From assembly GCA_958298945.1 (NCBI GenBank), contig OY282609.1, positions 40,934,954-40,998,953 on the forward strand: a stretch of 64,000 nucleotides of DNA. Direction: 5' to 3'. Below, piece by piece: positions 1 to 12,773 of the stretch (its first letter is position 1; every line of letters begins with the position of its first letter). This DNA comes from Atherix ibis. Taxonomy: Eukaryota; Arthropoda; Insecta; Diptera; Athericidae. The notes below the pieces were generated by a model. The model was not told the origin of the DNA. It saw nothing but the letters and a program-made list of their open reading frames with translations, and did not search any database. A program made the position numbers and the translations under genes.

Positions 1-112
1 TTGTCAGTGGGATTTTTCAGTAGAAATTTTAGTGCGAATTATCAGAAAAATGGTCAGCATAAATTTTTAGTTGAAATTTTCAGTAGAAATTTTCAGTAGA
101 AATTATTAGTAG

Positions 113-281
113 AAATTTTCAGTAGAAATTTTCAGTAGAAATTTTCAGTAGAAATTTTCAGTAGAAATTTTCAGTAGAAATTTTCAGTAGAAATTTTCAG
201 TAGAAATTTTCAGTAGAAATTTTCAGTAGAAATTTTCAGTAGAAATTTTCAGTAGAAATTTTCAGTAGAAATTTTCAGTAG
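113..281. repeat. Perfect run of 13 monomers
   Basis: Thirteen consecutive AAATTTTCAGTAG units have no substitution. The run is bounded on the left by a variant reading AATTATTAGTAG and on the right by the variant AAATTTTCAATAT. Runs like this are the most recently homogenised parts of the array, or the parts most prone to slippage. Confidence 0.95.
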
Positions 282-2822
282 AAATTTTCAATATAAATTT
301 TCAGTATGAATTTTCAGTAGAAATTTTAGTGCGAATTATCAGTAGAAATCGTCAGCATAAATTTTTAGTTGAAATTTTCAGTAGAAATTTTCAGTAGAAA
401 TTTTTAGTAGAAATTTTCAGTAGAAATTTTCAGTAGAAATTTTCAGTAAAAATTTTCAGTAGAAATTTTCAGCAGAAATTTTCAGTAGAAATTTTCAGTA
501 GCAATTGTCAGTAGCAATTTTTGGTAGAAATTTTCTGTAAAAATTTTCAGTAGAAATAGTTAGTAGAAATTTTCAGTAGGAATTTTCAGAGACATGTTCA
601 GTAGAAATTTTCAGTAGGAATTTTCAGTAGAAATTTTAGTGCAAATTATCAGTAGAAATGTTCAGCATAATGTTTTGGCTGAAATTTTCAGTAGAAATTT
701 TTAGTAGAAATTTTCAGTAGAAATTTTCAGTAGAAATTTTCAGTACCAATTGTCAGTAGCAATTTTGGGTAGAAATTTTCAGTAGAAATCTTAAGTAAAC
801 ATTTTCAGCAGAAACTTTCAGTAGGAATTTTGGGTAGAAATTTTCAATATAAATTTTCACTATGAATTTTCAGTAGAAATTTTAGTGCGAATTATCAGTA
901 GAAATGTTCAGCACAAATTTTTAGTAGAAATTTTCAGTAGAAATTTTAGGTAGAAATTTTCAGTAGAAATTTTCAATATAAATTTTCAGTAGGAATTTTC
1001 AGTAGAAATTTTAATGCAAATTATCAGTAGAAATGTTCAGCATAAATTTTTAGCTGAAATTTTCAGTAGAAAATTTTAGTAGAAATTTTCAGTAGAAATT
1101 TTCAATAGAAATTTTCAGTAGAAATTTTCAGTAGAAATTTTCTGTAAAAATTTTCAGTAGAAATAGTTAGTAGAAATATTCAGTAGGTATTACAGAAAAT
1201 GTTCAATAGTAATTTTCAGAGAAATTTTCAGTAGAAATTTTCAGTAGATATTTTCAATAGAAATTTCAGTAGAAATTTTCAGTAGAAATTTTCAGTAGAA
1301 AATTTCAGTAGAAATTTCCAGTAGAAATTTCCAGCAGATATTTTCAGTAGATACTTTCAGTAGATATTTTCAGAAGAAATTTTTAGTAGAAATCTTAAGT
1401 AGAAATTTTCATTAGAAATTTTTGTAAAAATTTTGAGTAGAAATTTTCAGTAGAAATTTTCAGTAGAAATTTTCAGTAGAAATTTTCAGTAGATATTTTC
1501 ATTAGATATTTTCAAAAGATATTTTCAGTAGAAATTTGTGGGAGAAATTTTCAGTAGAAATTTTTAGTAGAAATTTTCAGTAGAAATTTTTAGTAGAAAT
1601 TTTCAGTAGAAATTTTTAGTAGAAATTTTCAGTAGAAATTTTTAGTACAAATTTTAGTAGAAATTTTTAGTAGAAATTTTCAGTAGAAATTTTCAGTAGA
1701 AATTTTCAGTAGAAATTTTTAGTAGAAATTTAAGTGCGAATATTGAGTAGATGTGTTCAGCATAAATTTCTAGTTTTCAGAAATTTTCAGTAGAAATTTT
1801 CAGTAGAAATATTCAGTACCAATTGTCAGTAGCAATTTTGGGTAGAAATTTTCAGTAGGAATTTTCAGTAGAAATCTTAAGTAAACATTTTCAGCAGAAA
1901 CTTTCAGTAGAAATTTTCAGTAGAAATTTTGGGTAGAAATTTTCAGTAGAAATTTTCAGTAGAAATTTTCAGTTGAAATTTTGAGTAAAAATTTTGAGTA
2001 GAAATTTTGAGTAGAAATCTTCAGTAGCAATTTTCAGTAGAAATTTTTAGTAGATATTTTCATTAGATATTTTCAGTAGATATTTTCAGTAGAAATTTTT
2101 AGTAGAAATTTTCAGTAGAAATTTTCTGTAGATACTTTCTGCAAAAATTTTCAGTAGAAATAGTTAGTAGAAATTTTCAGTAGGAATTTTTAGAGAAATG
2201 TTCAGTAGAAATTTTTAGTAGGAATTTTCAGTAGAAATTTTCAGTGGGAATTATCAGTAGAAATGTTGAGCATAAATTTTTAGTAGAATTTTTAGTAGTA
2301 ATTTTTAGTAGAAATTTTAGTAGACATTTCTTGTAGAAATTTTCAGTAGAAATTTTCGGTAGAAATTTTCGGTAGAAATTTGTGGGAGAAATTTTCAGTA
2401 GAAATTTTTAGTAGAAATATTCAGTACCAATTGTCAGTAGCAATTTGGGGTAGAAATTTTCAGTAGAAATTTTCAGTAGAAATCTTAAGTAAACATTTTC
2501 AGCAGAAACTTTCAGTAGAAATTTTCAGTAGAAATTTTGGGTAGAAATTTTCAATATAAATTTTCACTATGAATTTTCAGTAGAAATTTTAGTGCGAATT
2601 ATCAGTAGAAATGTTCAGCATAAATTTTTAGTAGAAATTTTCAGTAGAAATTTTAGGTAGAAATTTTCAGTAGAAATTTTCAATATAAATTTTCAGTAGG
2701 AATTTTCAGTAGAAATTTTAATGCAAATTATCAGTAGAAATGTTCAGCATAAATTTTTAGCTGAAATTTTCAGTAGAAATTTTCAGTAGAAAATTTTAGT
2801 AGAAATTTTCAGTAGAAATTTT

Positions 2823-4470
2823 CTGTAGAAATTTTCAGTAGAAATTTTTAGTAGAAATTTTCAGTAAAAATTTTGAGTAGAAATTTTCAGTAGAAATCTT
2901 CAGTAGAAATTTTCAGTAGAAATTTTCAGTAGAAATTTTCAGTAGAAATTTTCAGTAGATATTTTCATTAGATATTTTCAGTAGATATTTTCAGTAGAAA
3001 TTTTTAGTAGATACTTTCTGCAAAAATTTTCAGGAGAAATAATTAGTAGAAACTTTCAGTAGAAATTTTGGGTAGAAATTTTCAATAGGAATTTTCAGAG
3101 AAATTTTCAGTAGAAATTTTCAGTAGAAATTTTCAATATAAATTTTCAGTAGGAATTTTCAGTAGAAATTTTAGTGCAAATTATCAGTAGAAATGTTCAC
3201 CATAAATTTTTGGCTGAAATTTTCAGTAGAAATTTTCAGTAGAAAATTTTAGTAGAAATTTTCAGTAGAAATTTTCAGTAGAAATTTTCAGTAGAAATTT
3301 TCAGTAGTAATTTTCAGAGAAATTTTCAGTAGAAATTTTCAGTAGATATTTTCAATACAAATTTCAGTAGAAATTTTCAGTAGAAATTTTCAGTAGAAAT
3401 TTTCAGTAGAAAATTTCAGTAGAAATTTCCAGTAGAAATTTCCAGTAGAAATTTCCAGCAGATATTTTCAGTAGATACTTTCAGTAGATATTTTCAGAAG
3501 AAATTTTTAGTAGAAATCTTAAGTAGAAATTTTCAGTAGAAATTTTCTGTAGAAATTTTCAGTAGAAATTTTCAGTAGAAATTTTCAGTTGATATTTTCA
3601 GTAGAAATTTTTAGTAGAAATTTTCAGTAGAAATTTTCTGTAGATACTTTCTGCAAAAATTTTCAGTAGAAATAGTTGGTAGAAATTTTCAGTAGGTATT
3701 TCAGAAAATGTTTAGTAGTAATTTTCAGAGAAATTTTCAGTAGAAATTTTCAGTAGATATTTTTAATAGAAATTTCAGTAGAAATTTTCAGTAGAAAATT
3801 TCAGTAGAGAATTTCAGTAGAAATTTCCAGTAGAAATTTCCAGTAGAAATTTCCAGCAGATATTTTCAGTAGATACTTTCAGTAGATATTTTCAGAAGAA
3901 ATTTTTAGTAGAAATCTTAAGTAGAAATTTTCAGTAGAAATTTTCTGTAGAAATTTTCAGTAGAAATTTTCAGTTGAAATTTTCAGTAAAAATTTTGAGT
4001 AGAAATTTTGAGTAGAAATCTTCAGTAGAAATTTTCAGTAGAAATTTTCAGTAGATATTTTCATTAGATATTTTCAGTAGAGATTTTCAGTAGAAATTTT
4101 TAGTAGAAATTTTCAGTAGAAATTTTCTGTAGATACTTTCTGCAAAAATTTTCAGTAGAAATAGTTAGTAGAAATTTTCAGTAGGAAATTTTAGAGAAAT
4201 GTTGAGTAGAAATTTTTAGTAGGAATTTTCAGTAGAAATTTTCAGTGGGAAATATCAGTAGAAATGTTCAGCATAAATTTTTAGTAGAATTTTTAGTAGA
4301 AATTTTTAGTAGAAATTTTAGTAGAAATTTTTAGTAGAAATTTTCAGTAGAAATGTTCGGTAGAAATTTTCGGTTGAAATTTGTGGGAGAAATTTTCAGT
4401 AGAAATTTTTAGTAGAAATTTTCAGTAGAAATTTTTAGTAGAAATTTTCAGTAGAAATTTTTAGTAGAAA
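2823..4470. repeat. Domain A long duplication, copy 1
   Basis: This block of variant monomers reappears in the same order at 7,038-8,640. Anchors give offsets of 4,215 (CTGTAG, 2,823 to 7,038), 4,202 (GGAGAAATAATT, 3,033 to 7,235; TTGGCTG) and 4,189 (GTTGGTAG, 3,678 to 7,867). Each step is exactly 13 bp: one monomer is missing from the second copy in the run before 2,960, and another near 3,400. Both copies carry the rare GTGGGAAATATC. The right edge is approximate, near 4,470, after which the two copies stop matching. Confidence 0.85.
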
Positions 4471-5169
4471 TTTTTAGTAGACGTTTTTAGTAGAAATTTT
4501 CAGTAGAAATTTTCAGTAGAAATTTAAGTGCGAATTATCAGTAGAAATGTTCAGCATAAATTTTTAGCTGAAATTTTTAGTAGAAATTTTCAGTAGAAAA
4601 TTTTAGTAGAATTTTTCAGTAGAAATTTTCAGTAGAAATTTTCAGTAGAAATTTTCAGTAGAAATTTTCAGTAGAAATTTTCAGTAGAAATTTTCTGTAA
4701 AAATTTTCAGTAGAAATAGTTAGTAGAAATTTTCAGTAGGTATTTCAGAAAATGTTCAGTAGTAATTTTTAGAGAAATTTTCAGTAGAAATTTTCAGTAG
4801 ATATTTTCAATAGAAATTTCAGTAGAAATTTTTAGTAGAAAATTTCAGTAGAAAATTTCGGTATAAATTTCCAGTAGAAATTTCCAGCAGATATTTTTAG
4901 TAGATACTTTCAGTAAATATTTTCAGAAGAAATTTTTAGTAGAAATCTTAAGTAGAAATTTTCAGTAGAAATTTTCTGCAAAAATTTTCAGTAGAAATAG
5001 TTAGTAGAAATTTTCAGTAGGAATTTTTAGAGAAATGTTCAGTAGAAATTTTTAGTAGGAATTTTCAGTAAAAATTTTCAGTAGAAATTTTCAGTAGAAA
5101 TTTTTAGTAGAAATTTTCAGTAGAAATTTTCAGTAGAAATTTTCAGTAGAAATTTTCAGTAGAAATTTT

Positions 5170-6480
5170 CAGTAGAAATTTTCAGTAGATATTTTCAGTA
5201 CCAATTGTCAGTAGCAATTTTGGGTAGAAATTTTCTGTAAAAATTTTCAGTAGAAATAGTTAGTAGAAATTTTCAGTAGGAATTTTCGGAGAAATGTTCA
5301 GTAGAAATTTTCAGTAGCAATTTTCAGTAGAAATTTTCAGTGGGAATTATCAGTAGAAGTTTTCAGCATAAATTTTTAGTAGAATTTTTAGTAGAAAGTT
5401 TTGGCAGAAATTTTAGTAGAAATGTTTAGTAGAAATTTTCGGTAGAAATTTGTAGGAGAAATTTTCAGTAGAAATTTTTAGTAGAAATTTTCAGTAGAAA
5501 TTTTCAGTAGAAATTTTCAGTAGAAATTTTCAGTCGAAATTTTTAGTAGAAATTTTCAGTAGAAATTTTCAGTAGAAATTTTAGTGCGAATTATCAGTAG
5601 AAATGTTCAGCATAAATTTCTAGTTGAAATTTTCAGTAAAAATTTTCAGTAGAAATTTTTAGTAGAAATTTTCAGTAGAAATTTTCAGTAGAAATCTTAA
5701 GTAAAAATTTTCAGCAGAAACTTTCAGTAAAAATTTTCAGTAGAAATTTTGGGTAGAAATTTTTAATATAAATTTTCACTATGAATTTTCAGTAAAAATT
5801 TTAGTGCGAATTATCAGTAGAAATGTTCAGCATAAATTTTGAGTAGAAATTTTCGGTAGAAATTTTTAGGAGAAATTTTCTGCAAAAATGTTCAGTAGAA
5901 ATAGTTAGTAGAAATTTTCAGTAGGAATTTTCAGCGAAATTTTCAGTTGAAATTTTCAGTAGAAATTTTCAATATAAATTTTTAGTAGGAATTTTCAGTA
6001 GAAATTTTAGTGCAAATTATCAGTAGAAATGTTCACCATAAATTTTTAGCTGAAATTTTCAGTAGAAATTTTCAGTAGAAAATTTTAGTAGAAATTTTCA
6101 GTAGAAATTTTCAGTAGAAATTTTCAGTAGAAATTTTCAGTAGAAATTTTCAGTAGAAATTTTCTGTAAAAATTTTCAGTAGAAATAGTTAGTAGAAATT
6201 TTCAGTAGGAATTTTCAGAAAATGTTCAGTAGTAATTTTCAGAGAAATTTTCAGTAGAAATTTTCAGTATATATTTTCAATAGAAATTTCAGTAGAAATT
6301 ATCAGTAGAAATTTTCAGTAGAAAATTTCAGTAGAAATTTCCAGTAGAAATTTCCAGCAGATATTTTCAGTAGATACTTTCAGTAGATATTTTCAGCAGA
6401 AATTTTTAGTAGAAATCTTAAGTAGAAATTTTCAGTAGAAATTTTCTGTAGAAATTTTCAGTCGAAATTTTCAGTAGAAA
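5170..6480. repeat. Domain A second duplication, copy 1
   Basis: This block matches about 8,855-10,220. The offset is exactly 3,685 at TACC (5,199 to 8,884) and at TTGGCAG (5,401 to 9,086). It becomes 3,737 at CTGCAAAAATG (5,880 to 9,617) because the second copy has four more monomers (52 bp), including a TACCAATTGTC cassette at 9,387 that is absent here. It becomes 3,743 at CAGTCG (6,461 to 10,204) because of the 6-bp insertion at 10,011. All changes are thus accounted for. Confidence 0.85.
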
Positions 6481-7037
6481 TTTTTAGTAAAAATTTTGAG
6501 TAGAAATTTTCAGTAGAAATCTTCAGTAGAAATTTTCATTAGATATTTTCAGTAGATATTTTCAGTAGAAATTTTTAGTAGATACTTTCTGCAAAAATTT
6601 TCAGGAGAAATAATTAGTAGAAACTTTCAGTAGAAATTTTGGGTAGAAATTTTCAATAGGAATTTTCAGAGAAATTTTCAGTAGAAATTTTCAGTAGAAA
6701 TTTTCAATATAAATTTTCAGTAGAAATTTTCAGTAGAAATTTTCAGTAGAAATTTTCTGTAAAAATTTTCAGTAGAAATAGTTAGTAGAAATTTTCAGTG
6801 GGTATTTCAGAAAATGTTCAGTAGTAATTTTCAGAGAAATTTTCAGTAGAAATTTTCAGTAGATATTTTCAATAGAAATTTCAGTAGAAATTTTCAGTAG
6901 AAATTTTCAGTAGAAAATTTCAGTAGAAATTTCCAGTAGAAATTTCCAGCAGATATTTTCAGTAGATACCTTCAGTAGATATTTTCAGAAGAAATTTTTA
7001 GTAGAAATCTTAAGTAGAAATTTTCAGTAGAAATTTT

Positions 7038-8640
7038 CTGTAGAAATTTTCAGTAGAAATTTTTAGTAGAAATTTTCAGTAAAAATTTTGAGTAGAAATT
7101 TTCAGTAGAAATCTTCAGTAGAAATTTTCAGTAGAAATTTTCAGTAGAAATTTTCAGTAGATATTTTCATTAGATATTTTCAGTAGATATTTTCAGTAGA
7201 AATTTTTAGTAGATACTTTCTGCAAAAATTTTCAGGAGAAATAATTAGTAGAAACTTTCAGTAGAAATTTTGGGTAGAAATTTTCAATAGGAATTTTCAG
7301 AGAAATTTTCAGTAGAAATTTTCAGTAGAAATTTTCAATATAAATTTTCAGTAGGAATTTTCAGTAGAAATTTTAGTGCAAATTATCAGTAGAAATGTTC
7401 ACCATAAATTTTTGGCTGAAATTTTCAGTAGAAATTTTCAGTAGAAAATTTTAGTAGAAATTTTCAGTAGAAATTTTCAGTAGAAATTTTCAGTAGAAAT
7501 TTTCAGTAGTAATTTTCAGAGAAATTTTCAGTAGAAATTTTCAGTAGATATTTTCAATACAAATTTCAGTAGAAATTTTCAGTAGAAATTTTCAGTAGAA
7601 AATTTCAGTAGAAATTTCCAGTAGAAATTTCCAGTAGAAATTTCCAGCAGATATTTTCAGTAGATACTTTCAGTAGATATTTTCAGAAGAAATTTTTAGT
7701 AGAAATCTTAAGTAGAAATTTTCAGTAGAAATTTTCTGTAGAAATTTTCAGTAGAAATTTTCAGTAGAAATTTTCAGTTGATATTTTCAGTAGAAATTTT
7801 TAGTAGAAATTTTCAGTAGAAATTTTCTGTAGATACTTTCTGCAAAAATTTTCAGTAGAAATAGTTGGTAGAAATTTTCAGTAGGTATTTCAGAAAATGT
7901 TCAGTAGTAATTTTCAGAGAAATTTTCAGTAGAAATTTTCAGTAGATATTTTTAATAGAAATTTCAGTAGAAATTTTCAGTAGAAAATTTCAGTAGAGAA
8001 TTTCAGTAGAAATTTCCAGTAGAAATTTCCAGCAGATATTTTCAGTAGATACTTTCAGTAGATATTTTCAGAAGAAATTTTTAGTAGAAATCTTAAGTAG
8101 AAATTTTCAGTAGAAATTTTCTGTAGAAATTTTCAGTAGAAATTTTCAGTTGAAATTTTCAGTAAAAATTTTGAGTAGAAATTTTGAGTAGAAATCTTCA
8201 GTAGAAATTTTCAGTAGAAATTTTCAGTAGATATTTTCATTAGATATTTTCAGTAGATATTTTCAGTAGAAATTTTTAGTAGAAATTTTCAGTAGAAATT
8301 TTCTGTAGATACTTTCTGCAAAAATTTTCAGTAGAAATAGTTAGTAGAAATTTTCAGTAGGAATTTTTAGAGAAATTTTCAGTAGAAATTTTTAGTAGGA
8401 ATTTTCAGTAGAAATTTTCAGTGGGAAATATCAGTAGAAATGTTCAGCATAAATTTTTAGTAGAATTTTTAGTAGAAATTTTTAGTAGAAATTTTAGTAG
8501 AAATTTTTAGTAGAAATTTTCAGTAGAAATTTTCGGTAGAAATTTTCGGTAGAAATTTGTGGGAGAAATTTTCAGTAGAAAATTTTAGTAGAAATTTTCA
8601 GTAGAAATTTTTAGTAGAAATTTTCAGTAGAAATTTTTAG
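7038..8640. repeat. Domain A long duplication, copy 2
   Basis: This is the partner of 2,823-4,470. It keeps the marker order GATACTTTCTGC, GGAGAAATAATT, TTTTGGGTAG, TTTTTGGCTG, AATACAAATTTC, CCAGCAGATATTTTC, AGTTGGTAG and GTGGGAAATATC. Its left part also pairs with a shorter copy near 6,540-6,715 at an offset of 631 bp (GGAGAAATAATT at 6,604 and 7,235), so this segment is present three times in domain A. Confidence 0.85.
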
Positions 8641-8854
8641 TAGAAATTTTCAGTAGAAGTTTTTAGTAGAAATTTTCAGTAGAAATTTTCAGTAGAAATT
8701 TTCAGTAGAAATTTTCTGTAAAAATTTTCAGTAGAAATAGTTAGTAGAAATTTTCAGTAGGTATTTCAGAAAATGTTCAGTAGTAATTTTCAGTAGAAAT
8801 TTTCAGTAGAAATTTTCAGTAGAAATTTTCAGTAGAAATTTCAGTAGAAATTTT

Positions 8855-10220
8855 TAGTAGAAAATTTCAGTAGATATTTTCAGTACCAATTGTCAGTAGC
8901 AATTTTGGGTAGAAATTTTCTGTAAAAATTTTCAGTAGAAATAGTTAGTAGAAATTTTCAGTAGGAATTTTCGGAGAAATGTTCAGTAGAAATTTGCAGT
9001 AGGAATTTTCAGTAGAAATTTTCAGTGGGAATTATCAGTAGAAGTTTTCAGCATAAATTTTTAGTAGAATTTTTAGTAGAAAGTTTTGGCAGAAATTTTA
9101 GTAGATATGTTTAGTAGAAATTTTCGGTAGAAATTTGTAGGAGAAATTTTCAGTAGAAATTTTTAGTAGAAATTTTCAGTAGAAATTTTCAGTAGAAATT
9201 TCCAGTAGAAATTTTTAGTAGAAATTTTCAGTAGAAATTTTCAGTAGAAATTTTAGTGCGAATTATCAGTAGAAATGTTCAGCATAAATTTCTAGTTGAA
9301 ATTTTCAGTAAAAATTTTCAGTAGAAATTTTTAGTAGAAATTTTCAGTAGAAATTTTCAGTAGAAATTTTCAGTAGAAATTTTCAGTACCAATTGTCAGT
9401 AGCAATTTTGGGTAGAAATTTTCAGTAGAAATCTTAAGTAAAAATTTTCAGCAGAAACTTTCAGTAGAAATTTTCAGTAGAAATTTTGGGTAGAAATTTT
9501 TAATATAAATTTTCACTATGAATTTTCAGTAAAAACTTTAGTGCGAATTATCAGTAGAAATGTTCAGCATAAATTTTGAGTAGAAATTTTCGGTAGAAAT
9601 TTTTAGGAGAAATTTTCTGCAAAAATGTTCAGTAGAAATAGTTAGTAGAAATTTTCAGTAGGAATTTTCAGCGAAATTTTCAGTTGAAATTTTCAGTAGA
9701 AATTTTCAATATAAATTTTTAGTAGGAATTTTCAGTAGAAATTTTAGTGCAAATTATCAGTAGAAATGTTCACCATAAATTTTTAGCTGAAATTTTCAGT
9801 AGAAATTTTCAGTAGAAAATTTTAGTAGAAATTTTCAGTAGAAAATTTTAGTAGAAATTTTCAGTAGCAATTTTCAGTAGAAATTTTCAGTAGAAATTTT
9901 CTGTAAAAATTTTCAGTAGAAATAGTTAGTAGAAATTTTCAGTAGGAATTTTCAGAAAATGTTCAGTAGTAATTTTCTGAGAAATTTTCAGTAGAAATTT
10001 TCAGTATATACGTGTATTTTCAATAGAAATTTCAGTAGAAATTTTCAGTAGAAATTTTCAGTAGAAAATTTCAGTAGAAATTTCCAGTAGAAATTTCCAG
10101 CAGATATTTTCAGTAGATACTTTCAGTAGATATTTTCAGAAGAAATTTTTAGTAGAAATCTTAAGTAGAAATTTTCAGTAGAAATTTTCTGTAGAAATTT
10201 TCAGTCGAAATTTTCAGTAG
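8855..10220. repeat. Domain A second duplication, copy 2
   Basis: Partner of about 5,170-6,480. It carries an extra 52 bp relative to that copy, with the marker TACCAATTGTC at 9,387, and a unique 6-bp insertion at 10,011. Its right part belongs also to the tandem unit 9,387-10,849, so the same monomers sit in two nested duplications. Confidence 0.8.
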
Positions 10221-10849
10221 AAATTTTTAGTAAAAATTTTGAGTAGAAATTTTCAGTAGAAATCTTCAGTAGAAATTTTCAGTAGAAATTTTCAGTAGAT
10301 ATTTTCATTAGATATTTTCAGTAAATATTTTCAGTAGAAATTTTTAGTAGAAATTTTCAGTAGAAATTTTCTGTAGATACTTTCTGCAAAAATTTTCAGT
10401 AGAAATAGTTGGTAGAAATTTTCAGTAGGTATTTTTAGAGAAATGTTCAGTAGAAATTTTTAGTAGAAATTTTCAGTAGAAATTTTCAGTAGAAATTTTC
10501 TGTAAAAATTTTCAGTAGAAATAGTTAGTAGAAATTTTTAGTAGGAATTTTCAGAAAATGTTCAGTAGTAATTTTCAGAGAAATTTTCAGTAGAAATTTT
10601 CAGTAGATATTTTCAATACAAATTTCAGTAGAAATTTTCAGTAGAAATTTTCAGTAGAAAATTTCAGTAGAAATTTCCAGTAGAAATTTCCAGCAGATAT
10701 TTTCAGTAGATACTTTCAGTAGATATTTTCAGAAGAAATTTTTAGTAGAAATCTTAAGTAAAAATTTTCAGTAGAAATTTTCTGTAGAAATTTTCAGTAG
10801 AAATTTTCAGTTGAAATTTTCAGTAAAAATTTTCAGTAGAAATTTTCAG
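9387..10849. repeat. Higher-order tandem unit, copy 1 (1,463 bp)
   Basis: The interval from the TACCAATTGTC marker at 9,387 to the next one at 10,850 is repeated directly downstream. Offsets between matching markers are 1,463 (TACC), 1,424 (GTTCAGTAGT, 9,961 to 11,385), 1,418 (CAATAG, 10,021 to 11,439) and 1,417 (GTCGAAA, 10,204 to 11,621). The drops are 39 bp (three monomers in the run near 9,840), 6 bp (insertion at 10,011) and 1 bp (a T lost near 11,565 in copy 2). This is a true tandem duplication of a higher-order unit. Confidence 0.9.
10011..10016. other. 6-bp non-monomer insertion
   Basis: The bases CGTGTA interrupt the otherwise constant CAGTATATA-TTTTCAATAG join. The equivalent positions in the copies near 6,270, 11,430 and throughout domain B (for example 14,230, 23,459, 27,630) lack it. 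It is the longest piece of sequence in the window that I cannot derive from the 13-bp monomer. It could also be read as a partial duplication of the adjoining TATA-rich tract with changes. Confidence 0.8.
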
Positions 10850-12260
10850 TACCAATTGTCAATAGCAATTTTGGGTAGAAATTTTCAGTAGAAATCTTAA
10901 GTAAAAATTTTCAGCAGAAACTTTCAGTAGAAATTTTCAGTAGAAATTTTGGGTAGAAATTTTTAATATTAATTTTCACTATGAATTTTCAGTAAAAATT
11001 TTAGTGCGAATTATCAGTAGAAATATACAGCATAAATTTTGAGTAGAAATTTTCGGTAGAAATTTTTAGGAGAAATTTTCTGCAAAAATGTTCAGTAGAA
11101 ATAGTTAGTAGAATTTTTCAGTAGGAATTTTCAGCGAAATTTTCAGTTGAAATTTTCAGTAGAAATTTTCAATATAAATTTTTAGTAGGAATTTTCAGTA
11201 GAAATTTTAGTGCAAATTATCAGTAGAAATGTTCACCATAAATTTTTAGCTGAAATTTTCAGTAGAAATTTTCAGTAGAAAATTTTAGTAGAAATTTTCA
11301 GTAGAAATTTTCAGTAGAAATTTTCTGTAAAAATTTTCAGTAGAAATAGTTAGTAGAAATTTTCAGTAGGAATTTTCAGAAAATGTTCAGTAGTAATTTT
11401 CAGAGAAATTTTCAGTAGAAATTTTCAGTATATATTTTCAATAGAAATTTCAGTAGAAATTTTCAGTAGAAATTTTCAGTAGAAAATTTCAGTAGAAATT
11501 TCCAGTAGAAATTTCCAGCAGATATTTTCAGTAGATACTTTCAGTAGATATTTTCAGAAGAAATTTTAGTAGAAATCTTAAGTAGAAATTTTCAGTAGAA
11601 ATTTTCTGTAGAAATTTTCAGTCGAAACTTTCAGCAGAAATTTTTAGTAAAAATTTTGAGTAGAAATTTTCAGTAGAAATCTTCAGTAGAAATTTTCAGT
11701 AGAAATTTTCAGTAGATATTTTCATTAGATATTTTCAGTAAATATTTTCAGTAGAAATTTTTAGTAGAAATTTTCAGTAGAAATTTTCTGTAGATACTTT
11801 CTGCAAAAATTTTCAGTAGAAATAGTTGGTAGAAATTTTCAGTAGGTATTTTTAGAGAAATGTTCAGTAGAAATTTTTAGTAGAAATTTTCAGTAGAAAT
11901 TTTCAGTAGAAATTTTCTGTAAAAATTTTCAGTAGAAATAGTTAGTAGAAATTTTTAGTAGGAATTTTCAGAAAATGTTCAGTAGTAATTTTCAGAGAAA
12001 TTTTCAGTAGAAATTTTCAGTAGATATTTTCAATACAAATTTCAGTAGAAATTTTCAGTAGAAATTTTCAGTAGAAAATTTCAGTAGAAATTTCCAGTAG
12101 AAATTTCCAGCAGATATTTTCAGTAGATACTTTCAGTAGATATTTTCAGAAGAAATTTTTAGTAGAAATCTTAAGTAAAAATTTTCAGTAGAAATTTTCT
12201 GTAGAAATTTTCAGTAGAAATTTTCAGTTGAAATTTTCAGTAAAAATTTTGAGTAGAAAT
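10850..12260. repeat. Higher-order tandem unit, copy 2
   Basis: Second copy of the preceding unit, shorter by three monomers, without the 6-bp insertion, and with a one-base deletion in the monomer near 11,565. It shares AGTTGGTAG followed by GGTATTTTTAGAG with copy 1 at a constant offset of 1,417. Similarity ends near 12,260, where GGAATTTTCAG and GTGGGAAATATAAG cassettes follow. Confidence 0.88.
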
Positions 12261-12656
12261 TTTTAGTAGGAATTTTCAGTAGAAATTTTCAGTGGGAAAT
12301 ATAAGTAGAAATGTTCAGCATAAATTTTTAGTAGAATTTTTAGTAGAAATTTTTAGTAGAAATTTTAGTAGAAATTTTTAGTAGAAATTTTCAGTAGAAA
12401 TTTTCGGTAGAAATTTTCGGTAGAAATTTGTGGGAGAAATTTTCAGTAGAAATTTTTAGTAGAAATTTTCAGTAGAAATTTTTAGTAGAAATTTTCAGTA
12501 GAAATTTTTAGTAGAAATTTTCAGTAGAAATTTTTAGTAGAAATTTTCAGTAGAAATTTTCAGTAGAAATTTTCAGTAGAAATTTAAGTGCGAATTATCA
12601 GTAGAAATGTTCAGCATAAATTTTTAGCTGAAATTTTCAGTAGAAAATTTTAGTAG

Positions 12657-12773
12657 AAATTTTCAGTAGAAATTTTCAGTAGAAATTTTCAGTAGAAATT
12701 TTCAGTAGAAATTTTCAGTAGAAATTTTCAGTAGAAATTTTCAGTAGAAATTTTCAGTAGAAATTTTCAGTAG
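12657..12773. repeat. Perfect run of 9 monomers
   Basis: Nine uninterrupted AAATTTTCAGTAG units lie between AAAATTTTAGTAG and AAATTTTCTGTAA. The same slot in other cassettes holds from two to eighteen units, so it is a length-variable position of the higher-order repeat. Confidence 0.9.

Noticed and set aside
10003..10022. TATA box or promoter at TATATA and CAATATAAAT motifs
   Set aside because: These are recurrent monomer variants scattered through the array with no gene downstream; AT-rich resemblance alone is not evidence.
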